The notes under the pieces were generated by a model that ran no database searches, was not told the DNA's origin, and worked only from the letters and a program-made list of their open reading frames with translations. Positions 1-11,213 of a stretch of DNA of 64,000 nucleotides are shown in pieces. Source of the stretch: Chlorops oryzae (taxonomy: Eukaryota > Arthropoda > Insecta > Diptera > Chloropidae); contig CM035807.1 in the NCBI GenBank assembly GCA_020466095.1, forward strand, positions 114,679,624 through 114,743,623. Reading direction: 5' to 3'. Both the position numbers and the translations under genes were made by a program. Position 1 is the first letter of the stretch, and every line of letters starts with the position of its first letter.

Positions 1-34
1 TTAGAGTGCGTCATATCATTCTTTTAGATACATA

Positions 35-1334
35 AGGACTGTCCCAGAAATAACTGTCCTTTTGTTTTTAGGCTATTTATAAAAAAGTGTTAACTCTATA
101 GCAACATATTTGGTACCTAAATAAAGTATAAATATTGCAGATTAAAAAAAAAAATACTCATTCGTAAAATAAAAGAGCTACTGAAAAGATGCCGTCTCAA
201 CAAGAAGAAAAGCGGAAAGCAATTATTTACAAACACCTGGAAAATCCAAATACCACGTACAAAAAGATCGCTAAGGAAGTTGGCGTGTGCGAAAAAATTG
301 TCGGTAGGACCATAAAACGATACAGACAGCTTACCCCTTTATCAAAAACACCAGGATCAGGGAGAAAAAGTGGTCCAGCGAACCAAGCGGTGGCCCAGAA
401 AGTTAAGCGGCTGTTTACTCAGAATCCAGGCACTTCGCTTCGTGATATGGCAGCAAAAGCGGGAACATCGAAGTCAAGTGTTCAACGGATTAAAAAATTT
501 TACAACCTAAGGAGCTATAAAGTACAAAAAGTACCTGATAGGTCAGAAGAAAAGGACGCCGAAGCCAAGAGGAGGGCTCGAAAACTGTATCGCGATTACC
601 TGCCCAAATTTGATTGCGTGATCATGGACGATGAAACGTATTGCAAAGCGGATTTCAAGCAGTTACCTGGACACGGATATTATACTGCGGTTAGAAGGGG
701 GGTGGAGCATCCTCTAAATTTACCACCGAAAAACATAACAAATTTCCAAAGAAATACATGGTGTGGCAGGCCATTTGCAAATGTGGCCTTCGAAGTAAGG
801 AATTTGTGACGGATCGCACAATCAACACCGAAATTTACATCAGAGAGTGTCTGGACCGGCGTTTGCTGCTTTTTATACGTCAACACCAAGGTTCAGTACT
901 ATTTTGGCCTGACCTAGCAACATCTCACAACGCCCAGAGAACGATGAATTGGTACCAAGCCAATAATGTCACTGTGGTACCAAGAGAAGCAAATCCTCCG
1001 AATTGCCCCGAACTTCGTCCAATCGAAAAATATTGGGCTTTAATGAAAAGGAACCTTAAGAAGACCAAACAAACTGCGAAGAACATCGATTATTTCGACA
1101 TAAATGGCGTCGGGCATACACTAAGGTGAACGAAAGGTCGGTAAAAAAGCCTAATGGAGGACCTTAATAAAAATGTGTATAATTTTTTGTAAGTGTATTT
1201 TTTTCAGTGTAATTAAAATTTTTATTTATTTTGTAATGTTCACTTAATAATAAACTGAAAGAATTTTTAAAAAAACATCATTGGTTTTTTTGCAATAAAA
1301 AAAACAAAAGGACAGTTATTTCTGGGACAGTCTT
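35..1334 (+). mobile_element. Tc1/mariner element, DD37E type, near full length
   Basis: A 1.3 kb DNA transposon bounded by about 35 bp terminal inverted repeats at 35-69 and 1300-1334. The outer motif is GGACTGTCCCAGAAATAACT on the left and its near-exact complement on the right, with one or two outermost mismatches. Both ends abut a TA dinucleotide (33-34 and 1335-1336), the target duplication of this superfamily. It encodes one transposase, now frameshifted. The spacing between the second Asp and the final Glu is 37 residues, which places it in the DD37E clade first described from mosquitoes. Boundaries are read directly; clade membership rests on the residue count and the family-typical PIEKYW motif. 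Confidence 0.9.
189..1129 (+). pseudogene. Mariner-type transposase, frameshifted
   Basis: Cut-and-paste transposase that would act on the terminal repeats at 35-69 and 1300-1334. Reading starts at ATG 189. The N-terminal half has two helix-turn-helix-like DNA-binding segments (about residues 1-110). The first catalytic Asp lies in VIMDDETY. The frame then shifts between about 696 and 757, probably at the GGGGGG run near 696-701, and resumes in the frame of MVWQAICKCG. The second Asp is in FWPDLATSH and the final Glu in RPIEKYW, 37 residues apart. The TGA follows at 1127-1129. The only clear defect is this single shift, so the copy is either recently dead or carries a sequence error. Confidence 0.85.
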
Positions 1335-1645
1335 TATAATAAAAAATTTTTGGAATTTTTCAGTGACGAGTGGGATTTGTCTTTGCTCGCGAACAAGTTC
1401 ACGCCATTTTCTCTCTGAATATGAAATTTCTATCAGTCCGATTCTAAACATTCCCGGGGAGATTTTCCGTGCGGAATTTTTTTTATTTTTTTATTTTGAC
1501 CTTAGGAATACTTCCTTTTCCCAAGCAGAAAAATGTCTGGGGAAAAAACTCCCGGGGAATATTTGTTTCGAATAGGGCTGTATCGCCATGAAATCAAGGT
1601 AAACTTAAAATATTTTAAACAAATTAAGACAGTTTATATTTCAAT
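1335..1645. other. Intergenic, nothing recognised
   Basis: About 310 bases between the mariner element and the 3' end of the first carboxypeptidase gene. A 70-codon open frame here has no recognisable motif and is probably chance. Confidence 0.5.
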
Positions 1646-1655
1646 CGATCGGTGA

Positions 1656-4531
1656 TTACAAAAATGCGTATATATCTGTGTCATCGTATTTCGTCATTTT
1701 TCTCAAAATATAATCCATGCCAGCAGGATTGTCAGCCGGAACCATATGCCCAGCTCGATTTATCCAAAACATATAAAAATTCTTGACTTTCTTTTCGTAG
1801 CCTTCCAAAATGCCGTTGACATTGATACCGGTTCTGGGAGCTTTAATGAAATCCCCTTTGTATGACCAAATCATTTTTGACACAAAGTTAACGGTGCCGG
1901 GAGTCGCACAGATTAGGTCTAAGTTTCCTGAATAAACACTGACTAATAGATCGGTTTCCTCCAGAAGCTTCCCAACTGTAATAAAAAAATAATAGTTATA
2001 TTAACTTGAGGCATACTATTTCTTACCAATATCGACAACTGGCTTCATGAAATCCCCGTTAAGACGGTCAAATGTTTTGCTTGAAAGGGCGCCCCATTTG
2101 ACATTTGTTATGTTTAAAGCTTCACTCACAGGACCCCGCATTAGATCTTCCAACATTTGGTCGCGATCCTCGTCTAGGTCGAATTTAACCAAAGTGCGAT
2201 ACATAACATCTGTAGGAGGAGGGATCGTTGCTGTCAATAGAATATCATTAGAATTGATTTCACTGGGTAACTCACCAAATCTACTTCTCATGAGAGAAGT
2301 TTTTCTTTTATCATAACCCCGAGTTTTCTTGTGTATGTTATAGAAATCTACACCTTCTGACTCACTGCGAACCACAGACTGTGTTCTCCCCCAGGCTGAC
2401 GTTGCCGCGGTCCATAAACTGTCATTTACAAGCTTTTCAGTTTGTTCCGCTGCTTTTTTAATTTTTTCATAGCCTTGCTCATCAACGATTCCCTATAGGA
2501 GCAAATTTTATAGTATTGTAAAATAACTTTTGTAAAAGTTTTTACCGACCGTCTGTAGCAAAAATGGCGCCCAGGAAAGAACTGAATCTATTGGCGATGT
2601 CCAGGGATCACCCAGGTTCACTGATTTGAAGTTACTGCGCAACTCTCCACGCTTTATGGCTTGATGAAGTTCCCAAGCGAACTCAGGTGCCATCTTTCCA
2701 CCGTAACTCTCGCAGAATATGTGAAGAGCCGAGGACTCAAATTGAGGATGTTTTTTAAAAAAGCCTTTCATCAGTTCTACCAAATCCATAGCGATTTCAT
2801 TGTTTGTCCTTGTCAAAAGCGATATTTTGTCTACGTAACTGAAACCACTGCCCACAGGATTGTCGATGAAAAGCACATTCATATCTTTGACCCATGTGTG
2901 ATTTCGAGTGTTTCCAAATAAGTCCACAGGTCCAAGTTCTTCGAAATTTCCATATCCTGTGGAACTGGCCCCCGGACCTCCTTGCAACCATATTGCTAAT
3001 GGCGCTCGCTGTGTTGGCGTACTTCTGCTGTCGTATAATAGAGCCAATAGAACATGTGAGCACCTGGACGTACCTCGACATAACCCCAATCCTGTTCACC
3101 AGGACCAAAGCCTGTTTTAGCTGTAAATCGAGAATATAGGGTTTAAAATATAATATCGCCATGGTGGAAAGATGAAACGATCCTTTGAATGAACTGAACT
3201 TTTGATAAGAATGGAAAAAATTTTTACACGACAAACCGTTTCAGGGAATAAGTAGGCCTATTCACGAACCGACCGATAGAAAGTACCGTACAAATGTGAT
3301 CAGCGTCCCCAGGAAATTTGATTAAGACGCCCGCTTGTCTCTCTGTCCGTCCCTACGTCTGTTGTGAGTTGAGCTATCTTCACCGAAATCGGCATGCGTA
3401 TTGGGTACCTGGGGTATCTCCAGTACCAGGGTCTGTTATGAAAACCACCAAATCTTTTCTAAAATCTGAAGTTTTCTAGACATTTCAAAGAAGTTCGAGC
3501 AGACTGGAAAAGTGGGTATGGAGAAAGGGCAGTGTTCATAAAGTAATGGGATAGAAGACGGAATTTGACGCTCCTATGTGATCTTGAATACCCCCTGAAT
3601 ACTTGGTCTTCATGGTCATGGACTCATTTTTAAATCATTTCCATTTGATTTGTGTCTTTTTTTTAATCTTTCTTCAATTAATTTTTATTGCCATTCAATT
3701 TCAATTAATCTTATCAGTTGAAACAATCAGTCCAAGATAGTTTGTTCAACACCCCCGAAGATTATCACCAGAAAGCAATTATATTTCCGTGGCATAAAGG
3801 AACAACAGTCTAAGTAGACTACAGCTCAAAAGGAGTCATTGGTTGCATAGAGCTCTAGTCGAAAAGTGGCAGACTGTGGTCATATCCATTGTGGACGATT
3901 AAACTGTCATGAACCCCGGGGCTTAAACTGGGATGGGGCCCAACCATTGCTCAACTTTGAAGCGACTTTATTCGAAACAGATTTTTTATATATTGATAAT
4001 ATCTTATTTGGGTGCTCCTAGTTCTTTGCTAGTTGAGACCCGGGACTATAACAGCCCTAACTAATCCCTACCTCAATCCAGCACCTAGGTGTCAAACTGT
4101 ATTATTTAGCAGTTATTCTTCACTGGTCTAGAATAATTCAACTATCGGGATACGATGAGTGTTTCAATTGACTTCTCTTGGTGATAAGACGTATCCTTTT
4201 CACGGTACTCCTTTTGACAGTCTTCCATTTTACTTGTTATTAGGCTTGACACTATAACAGCTTTCTAATACCTGTGTCACGAATTGTCACCAATATTTAT
4301 CTACTGTTTAATTGATGTTGATTTTCCTATTTCTTATGCTTCATTGCTTTTTATTACAATACCCCAATATCACTGGTATTCACCAGTTACAATTTCAAAT
4401 ACTTTTTATTTTAACTTTTAATTGATTTCCATTCTTATCTTCAAGGCTTCAAATTATTAAAAAAAAAATAACTCACCGGTAACGGTTACCGTGAATGCGA
4501 TTGTTAATAATACCAACGAAATTCGCGACAT
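1656..4531 (-). pseudogene. S10 serine carboxypeptidase, copy 1, one-base frameshift
   Basis: Same exon plan as the intact copy at 8183-10993: exon 1 4477-4531 (signal peptide), exon 2 2550-3120, exon 3 2027-2492, exon 4 1656-1975. Splice sites match those of copy 2. Exon 2 is 571 nt instead of 572, because GG at 3001-3002 stands where copy 2 has GGG. This shifts the frame upstream of the oxyanion-region motif WLQGGPGASS. The nucleophile motif CESYGG, the Asp in SGNLDL and the His in NRAGHMVPAD are all still present in the reading frame downstream. It could be a fresh pseudogene, a polymorphism or a base-call error; I lean to error because the rest of the gene is clean. Confidence 0.8.
3283..3480 (-). 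repeat. Dispersed repeat fragment in carboxypeptidase intron 1
   Basis: The complement reads AACAGACCCTGGTACTGGAG followed by AAGATAGCTCAACTCA and a run of ACAGA/GACGGAC words ending in GGGGACGCTGATCAC. The same ordered words occur at 9818-10010 (the duplicate), 28680-28870 and twice at 56400-57000, so it is a genome-dispersed family. I cannot assign it to a named element. Confidence 0.6.
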
Positions 4532-4615
4532 TCTAACGGCTTTGCTGTCTCGTATACCGTTTAGGCCGCTGTCGGTTCAACTACTAACCACACGATCGAC
4601 TTTACTTTACGACAG

Positions 4616-4655
4616 ACTGATTAAATCGTAGAGCAAAAGAGCTTTTGATATAAAA
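4616..4655 (-). promoter_or_regulatory. Core promoter of carboxypeptidase copy 1 (TATA + initiator)
   Basis: On the minus strand TTTTATATC (about 4648-4655) lies about 31 bases upstream of the A of AATCAGTC (A at 4618). This is the standard TATA-to-initiator spacing in arthropods. It would give a leader of about 87 nt before the ATG at 4531. Copy 2 keeps the same arrangement. Confidence 0.6.
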
Positions 4656-4750
4656 CAATGGATTTCCCAATCGCACTCCGCATTTGATATCGCTTTGGAT
4701 TTGGTATCCCCTTCGAATGAAAATAGAGACCCTGAGGTCTTCTTCCGGCA

Positions 4751-6299
4751 TCAATAATTCAAAATTTTATGCAAAAATATACAGCGATAAAAACTTGGCA
4801 CAGCTGGATGTATTTACCGAGTTTTGCAAAAGGTCAAAAGAGTACGAAAAGTCCCTTTTGAAGAACACTTGTTGATAAGGAAATAATGAATTACCGATTT
4901 TATACCCAGTTTAAGCAGGGCACAATAGTTTTGTGTGGATCTTGTAACAGCTAGAACTAAGCCCCGTAGTTATAGACTTGATCGGGATTGAAAACTGAAT
5001 CGATTAAGACATGTTGTCGGATCTCCTTCCAAACGGATGAAACCAATCACGTCTGAAGGTGGCACAAAGGTATAATGGACCTCCAGAACGATTCTAAGTG
5101 AAAATGGGCGATATCCGTCCACAGTCACAAATGGAGATTTTTCAGAACTTCCGAAGTACAAGGAGTAGGAGCTTCAAATTCGAAACATAGGTTGATAAAT
5201 ACAAATGGAAGGTGTAGAAGAAAATCTGTTGTGGTCCACCAATTTTCAAGCCCACATATATTAATTCTGTGTAACTTCTGTACGGAAGGGTAAAATATAG
5301 TGGGTTAATATTGTCGGGACGCGGAGTATATCAAAGTCGGGATAGCCCGGCTATAGCTTTCTTACTAGTTTTTTCTTCGGGTGCTATAATGGAAACATTT
5401 CAAGGCTATTTCTCAAGTATAGGTTTTATGTACAAGAAACTCACGTCTACTCATAGTAAAGAATGGAGCACTGCGGACAGTCTCAATACTGTTATTGGAA
5501 CTGATAGGGGACTTTCCAACGCCAGTCAATCCATCTGCAATCTAGAAGAGCGAGTTGGATGTTCGGAACATCTGGTTTACTGACAACAAAATTCTTCTTA
5601 AGGTGGACTTCGTCCATTATACCGTGGCGCCATTAAGTTTCACGGAACACCGGTATCTCGTCAATGTGGGACTGCATACGACCATAGGCAAATACTCGGT
5701 GATCCATCACTTCCAAGATTGATGGCCCATTTAACTTCACATTCGAAGGTTTCTTTTAATATGACACCTCTTAAGTGGCTCAATGGACCACAATGGCAAA
5801 CAAATGCAAACAGGGTGACTATATTTTATATAAATACCTCATTATTAATCAATAAATAGCTAATCTCTTTACAGCATTTTTTCTTTTGCTCCATCAAAAC
5901 TCGACACTAAATTACTGCATACTTTATACATTGTATCGATAGTTCACCTCAAGCGTTTTCCTATATGTATGTTTCTCACTTAGGGCTCTTATCTGTCTTT
6001 CTTATCTTTATCCATAAATCAAAGTAACTACCGTAACTATTACTCTCCATCGTAAAATCGCTTTCCATAAAATAAAAATTCCTCGTGCTTATGACCATAC
6101 GAAGGTAAGGAAATTGAACTCCAAGAAATTTCGATTTTATTATAATGCGGTACTGTGGACTGGGACCGTAAGTTTAAAAACAATCTGAAATTTTAATTGT
6201 TATATATTGAAGAAAATAATCTGAAATTTTAAGTACTGTGGGTATCCCGAAAAATTATCCTGAACTGACTCTTGAATTTGTCGCCTTTGCTATTATTTT
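4751..6299. other. Intergenic, no gene recognised
   Basis: Unique AT-rich sequence between the first carboxypeptidase promoter and the R1-like fragment. A 90-codon open frame at 5311-5583 has no recognisable domain. It may hold more of the decayed retrotransposon, but I could not read any motif. Confidence 0.4.
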
Positions 6300-6903
6300 T
6301 CTATGCTGGATTCAACTGTCCTTTATAGCATGGACTTTTCCCAGTTTTTTAAAGTTTCCGGAACACCATATATCCCTTATGGGTTAGTGTTATTAAACAC
6401 CTCTTCTATGTCCAGATACGTCACAAGGTAGGTTTTCTTGTTTATAATGGACTGGTATGCATGTCGGGCTATATTGAGGGATCTTCTACTCAAGAGTTCC
6501 TCTCATATGTGCCTATTCACAATTTTCTTAAGACCTTTTAGTATGAAAGAAATCGTGTTTATCGGTCTAATTATTTTGGGATCTGGATTGACCTGTCTCC
6601 CGGGTTTTGGAAAGTATATTACATTTACTCTTTTCCATCCTTTCGGTATGTAACCCAGTACCTGACGACTGCAGTATATATTTAGTAGTTTGAGTGTTTA
6701 CCTTCCAGAAATAGTGCCGGAAAGATTGAGTCCGGTTCCACAGCTTTGTAGGGCTTCAAAATTTCCCAGACGCATTTCACATTCCCCTTAAATCTGCATC
6801 CCACTCTAAATTGTCTTGTATGTCCGTCATTCGGATACCTAGACCCTAGAAACTGTGGGACTGATGTTTCCTTCTCGTGCTGTTTCCATAACCCAAGTAG
6901 CAA
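6300..6903 (-). pseudogene. R1/Jockey-like non-LTR reverse transcriptase fragment
   Basis: Minus-strand translation in shifting frames gives the ordered blocks of a non-LTR reverse transcriptase: WEILKPYKAVEPDSIFPALF, then GYIPKGWKRVNVIYFPKPG with RPINTISFILKGLKKIVNRH, then YLVTYLDIEEVFNN (the catalytic-motif-A region, normally LDIEGAFD) and YGVPETLKNW. In-frame stops and shifts break it. The R1-like assignment is from the resemblance of these blocks to that clade. Its upstream part is cut by the inverted-repeat element at 6892-8001. Confidence 0.75.
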
Positions 6904-8001
6904 AATAGGTCGAAAATTGGTAAATTCTTACCTATATTAGGTCAGAATATTTACTTGACCTAACCTAAATAGGTCGAAATTACGTCGATTCGACGTCGAG
7001 TCGACGTAAGTGGGGAATAGATTGGAAGTCGATTAGCGGTAATAATAGGTCATAATAGGGCATTTCGACTTCAAAGTCAGGGCGAAAAGAAGTCCGTTTA
7101 CCTAATATTAGTCGAAAAGAAGTCGCAATGACCAATTTTCGACCTAATTGGACTTATGAGTAAAACGAAAGAGAACGTAAAAGGAAACGAAAAAAGTGAG
7201 AGAGAGAGTAACAGAGAAAGATATAAATACATAATATCTTACTCAGTCATTCGTATTACTCGAAAGCAGAAATGAACGAGAGATTTTCTTCTTCGTGTGT
7301 CTTAAGAAATAAATAATAAATAAAATATGGACTTCATTAAAAATTATTTTGCGCTTAATAAGTCCCAAAAACATATGCCCGCTGAGATTTTTCGTGAAAG
7401 TGTTCCTTCTACTTCTTCATTTTTAAGGGGCTTTCTCATTGATGGAAATTAAATAAATATTGCTTGAAAAAAATTGTTTTTCTTAAAGAAAAAACATATG
7501 CAGAAGAATAATTCTCAATTTGCCATTCGAAAAACATGGCGGAGCTCGACCTATTTTGACCTATTTCGACTTTAAAGTCAAACCGACTATGAAGTCCAAA
7601 AATCAAGTCCGCTCGACTTTGAAGTCGAAGCATGCAACAAAATAAGTCAACTTTTGACCCTATTTCGCCCTATAAGTCAAACGGACTTTAAAGTCGAATT
7701 TTAGTCAAAAAATTGGTCTGTTTGCCTTGAAAAATTACCTAATTTGGAATTCAAAGTTAAGTCAATTTTAAGTCACTCAATAGGGAATTTTTTACCTATT
7801 TTCGACCAAAAATCGACTTGGAAGTCGAAGCGACTTTGAAGTCATGAAATAGGTAGAATAGAGGTAATTTGGACCTTCGAAACGGACTTTTAAGTTAGGT
7901 CATATTTAAGGCCGGAAAATAGGTCAGAAATAGGATATTTTCAACCAAAATAGGTCGATTCGACTTGCTGCTGGTCGAATCGCTCTATTTTGCTGCTTGG
8001 G
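6892..8001. mobile_element. 1.1 kb inverted-repeat (foldback/MITE) element rich in GTCGA words
   Basis: Ends are inverted: CCCAAGTAGCAAAATAG at 6892 and CTATTTTGCTGCTTGGG ending at 8001. The interior has no coding potential and is built from many short palindromic words such as AATAGGTCGA, GACTTTAAAGTCGA and GACTTGGAAGTCGA, which would fold extensively. It interrupts the retrotransposon fragment between the duplicated carboxypeptidase genes. Confidence 0.7.
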
Positions 8002-8182
8002 AATCTAGCGTGCTTATAGGTAATGGCTTCTCTGAGATGAGAATTTCCTGTATGTGCAAGGTGTTCGGTGCACCTGAATCAGTTTTTCAAAACTGAGATA
8101 CACTATGAGAACAAAGAAAACTCAAAATATATCTAATATATCAAGAAACTCATTTTATTAAATAATTTTGATCGATCGGTGA

Positions 8183-10993
8183 TTACAAAAATGCGTATAT
8201 ATCTGTTTTATCGTATTTGGTAATTCTTCTTAAAATATAATCCATGCCAGCAGGATTGTCAGCCGGAACCATATGCCCAGCTCGATTTATCCAAAACATA
8301 TAAAAATTCTTGACTTTCTTTTCGTAGCCTTCCAAAATGCCATTGACATTGATACCGGTTCTGGGCGCTTTAATGAAATCCCCTTTGTATGACCAAATCA
8401 TTTTTGACACAAAGTTAACGGTGCCGGGAGTCGCACAGATTAGGTCTAAGTTTCCTGAATAAACACTGACTAATAGATCGGTTTCCTCCAGAAGCTTCGC
8501 GACTGTTACAAAAAAAAATAATAAAAAAATTATATTAACTTGAGGCATATTTCTTACCAATATCGACAACTGGTTTCATGAAATCTTCGTTAAGAGTATC
8601 AAAAGTTATGTCAGAGAGATTTCCCCACATGATGTTCGTTATGTTTAAAGCTTTACTCACAGGACCCCACATTAGATCTTCTAACATTTCGTCGCGATCC
8701 TCGTCTAGGTCGAATTTAACCAAAGTGCGATACATAACATCTGTAGGAGGAGGGATCGTTGCTGTCAATAGAATATCATTAGACATGATTTCTTTGCGTA
8801 ACTCACCAAATCTACTTCTCATGAGAGAAGTTTTTCTTTTATCATAACCGCGAGTTTTCTTGTGTATGTTATAGAAATCTACACCTTCTGACTCACTGCG
8901 AACCACAGACTGTGTTCTCCCCCAGGCTGACGTTGCCGCGGTCCATAAACTGTCATTTACAAGCTTTTCAGTTTGTTCCGCTGCTTTTTTAATTTTTTCA
9001 TAGCCTTGCTCATCAACGATTCCCTATAGGAGCAAATTTTATAGTACCTATTGTAAAATAACTTTTGTAAAAGTTTTTACCGACCGTCTGTAGCAAAAAT
9101 GGCGCCCAGGAAAGAACTGAATCTATTGGCGATGTCCAGGGATCACCCAGGTTCACTGATTTGAAGTTACTGCGCAACTCTCCACGCTTTATGGCTTGAT
9201 GAAGTTCCCAAGCGAACTCAGGTGCCATCTTTCCACCGTAACTCTCGCAGAATATGTGAAGAGCCGAGGACTCGAATTGAGGATGTTTTTTAAAAAAGCC
9301 TTTCATCAGTTCTACCAAATCCATAGCGATTTCTTTGTTTGTCCTTGTCAGAAGCGATATTTCTTCTACGTAACTGAAACCACTGCCCACAGGATTGTCG
9401 ATGAAAAGCACATTCATATCTTTGACCCATGTGTGATTTCGAGTGTTTCCAAATAAGTCCACAGGTCCAAGTTCTTCGAAATTTCCATATCCTGTGGAAC
9501 TGGCCCCCGGACCTCCTTGCAGCCATATTGCTAATGGGCGCTCGCTGTGTTGGCGTACTTCTGCTGTCGTATAATAGAGCCAATAGAACATGTGAGCACC
9601 TGGACGTACCTCGACATAACCCCAATCTTGTTCACCAGGACCAAAGCCTGTTTTAGCTGCAAATCGAGAATATAGGGTTTAAAATATAATATCGCCATGG
9701 TGGAAAGATGAAACGATCCTTTGAATGAACTGAACTTTTGATAAGAATGGAAAAAATTTTTACACGACAAACCGTTTCAGGGAATAAGTGTATCTCAGAA
9801 CCACCGAAGAAAGACCGTACAAATGTGATCAGCGTCCCCAGGAAATTTGATTAAGACGTCCGCTTGTCTCTCTGTCCGTCCCTACGTCTGTTGTGAGTTC
9901 AGCTATCTTCACCAAATTCGGCATGCGTATTGCGTACCTGGGGTATCTCCAGTACCAGGGTCTGTTATGAAAACCACCAAATCTTTTCTAAAATCTGAAG
10001 TTTTCTAGACATTTCAAAGAAGTTCGAGCAGACTGGAAAAGTGGGTATGGAGAAAGGGCAGTGTTCATAAAGTAATGGGATAGAAGACGGAATTTGACGC
10101 TCCTATGTGATCTTGAATACCCCCTGAATACTTGGTCTTCATGGTCATGGACTCATTTTTAAATCATTTCCATTTGATTTCTGTCTTTTTTTAATCTTTC
10201 TTCAATTAATATTTATTGCCATTCAATTTCAATTAATCTTATCAGTTGAAACAATCAGTCCAAGATAGTTTGTTCAACACCCCCGAAGATTATCACCAGA
10301 AAGCAATTATATTTCCGTGGCATAAAGGAACAACAGTCTAAGTAGACTACAGCTCAAAAGGAGTCATTGGTTGCATAGAGCTCTAGTCGAAAAGTGGCAG
10401 ACTGTGGTCATATGCATTGTGGACGATTAAACTGTCATGAACCCCGGGGCTAAAAACTGGGATGGGGCCCAACCATTGTTTAACTTTGAAGCGACTTTAT
10501 TCGAAACAGATTTTTTATATATTGATAATATCTTATTTGGGTGCTCCTAGTTCTTTGCTAGTTGAGACCCGGGACTATAACAGCCCTAACTAATCCCTAC
10601 CTCAATCGAGCACCTGGTGTCAAACTGTATTATTTAGCAGTTATTCTTCACTGGTCTAGAATAATTCAACTATCGGGATACGATGAGTGTTTCAATTGAC
10701 TTCTCTTGGTGATAAGATGTATCCTTTTCACGGTATCCGTTCCCCTTACTTTTCACAGTCTTCCATTTTTTGCTTGTTTTATTACAAATGTTTACTCGTC
10801 CTGTCATATTATCACTGTGATTTGATTTTTTTTTTATGAATAGTTTCACCGAATTTCAAATACTTTTTATTTTAACTTATAATTGATTTCCATTCTTATC
10901 TTCAAGGCTTCAAATTATTTAAAAAAAAAATAACTCACCGGTAACGGTTACCGTGAATGCGATTGTTAATAATACCAACGAAATTCGCGACAT
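8183..10993 (-). CDS. S10 serine carboxypeptidase (retinoid-inducible carboxypeptidase type), copy 2, intact
   Basis: Predicted secreted or lysosomal exopeptidase that removes C-terminal residues. Exons on the minus strand: 10939-10993, 9085-9656, 8558-9023 and 8183-8502, in perfect phase, giving 470 residues. Exon 1 encodes a signal peptide (MSRISLVLLTIAF...). Visible family landmarks are WLQGGPGASS (about 63-72), the nucleophile Ser157 in CESYGG, Asp384 in YSGNLDL and His441 in NRAGHMVPAD. Introns are 1282, 61 and 55 nt. The exon 2 donor is taken as ACG|GTCGGT, because the nearby G|GTAAAA would bring a stop into frame. The product has the usual length of the SCPEP1 family. The start is the ATG 87 nt after the predicted initiator. 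Confidence 0.9.
9818..10010 (-). repeat. Dispersed repeat fragment (duplicate of 3283-3480)
   Basis: Same repeat as at 3283-3480, carried along by the gene duplication. Confidence 0.6.
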
Positions 10994-11077
10994 TCTAACG
11001 GCTTTGCTGTCTCGTATACCGTTTAGGCCGCTGTCGGTTCAACTACTAACCACACGATCGACTTTACTTTACGACAG

Positions 11078-11116
11078 ACTGATTAAATCCGTAGAGTAAA
11101 AGAGCTTTTGATATAA
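11078..11116 (-). promoter_or_regulatory. Core promoter of carboxypeptidase copy 2 (TATA + initiator)
   Basis: TATATC (about 11110-11115) sits about 31 bases upstream of the initiator A at 11080 in AATCAGTC. The leader to the ATG at 10993 is about 87 nt. Compared with copy 1 there is one extra base between the two boxes. Confidence 0.6.
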
Positions 11117-11213
11117 AACAATGGATTTCCGAATCGCATTCCGCATTTGATATCGCTTTGGATTTCGTATCTCCTTCGAATGATAATAGAGACCCTGAAG
11201 CACTTTTTCCGGA

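Larger units (their letters stand above)
1646..4750 (-). repeat. Segmental tandem duplication, unit 1
   Basis: This stretch and 8173-11213 are near-identical across exons, introns, promoter and about 130 bases beyond the TATA box, so a whole gene was duplicated in direct orientation, about 6.5 kb apart. Homology begins near the stop codon (motif ATCGATCGGTGATTAC) and ends just after the shared AATAGAGACCCTGA. Inside intron 1 the copies differ by a replaced block at about 4240-4390 versus 10735-10860. Confidence 0.9.
8173..11213 (-). repeat. Segmental tandem duplication, unit 2
   Basis: Second unit of the carboxypeptidase duplication, matching 1646-4750. Exons, the two short introns, the 1.3 kb intron and the promoter are nearly unchanged, except for a cluster of differences in exon 3 and a replaced block in intron 1. 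Confidence 0.9.

Noticed and set aside
2894..3234. Several frames on both strands overlapping carboxypeptidase exon 2
   Set aside because: Shadow frames of the exon; they are duplicated with it and lack any domain.
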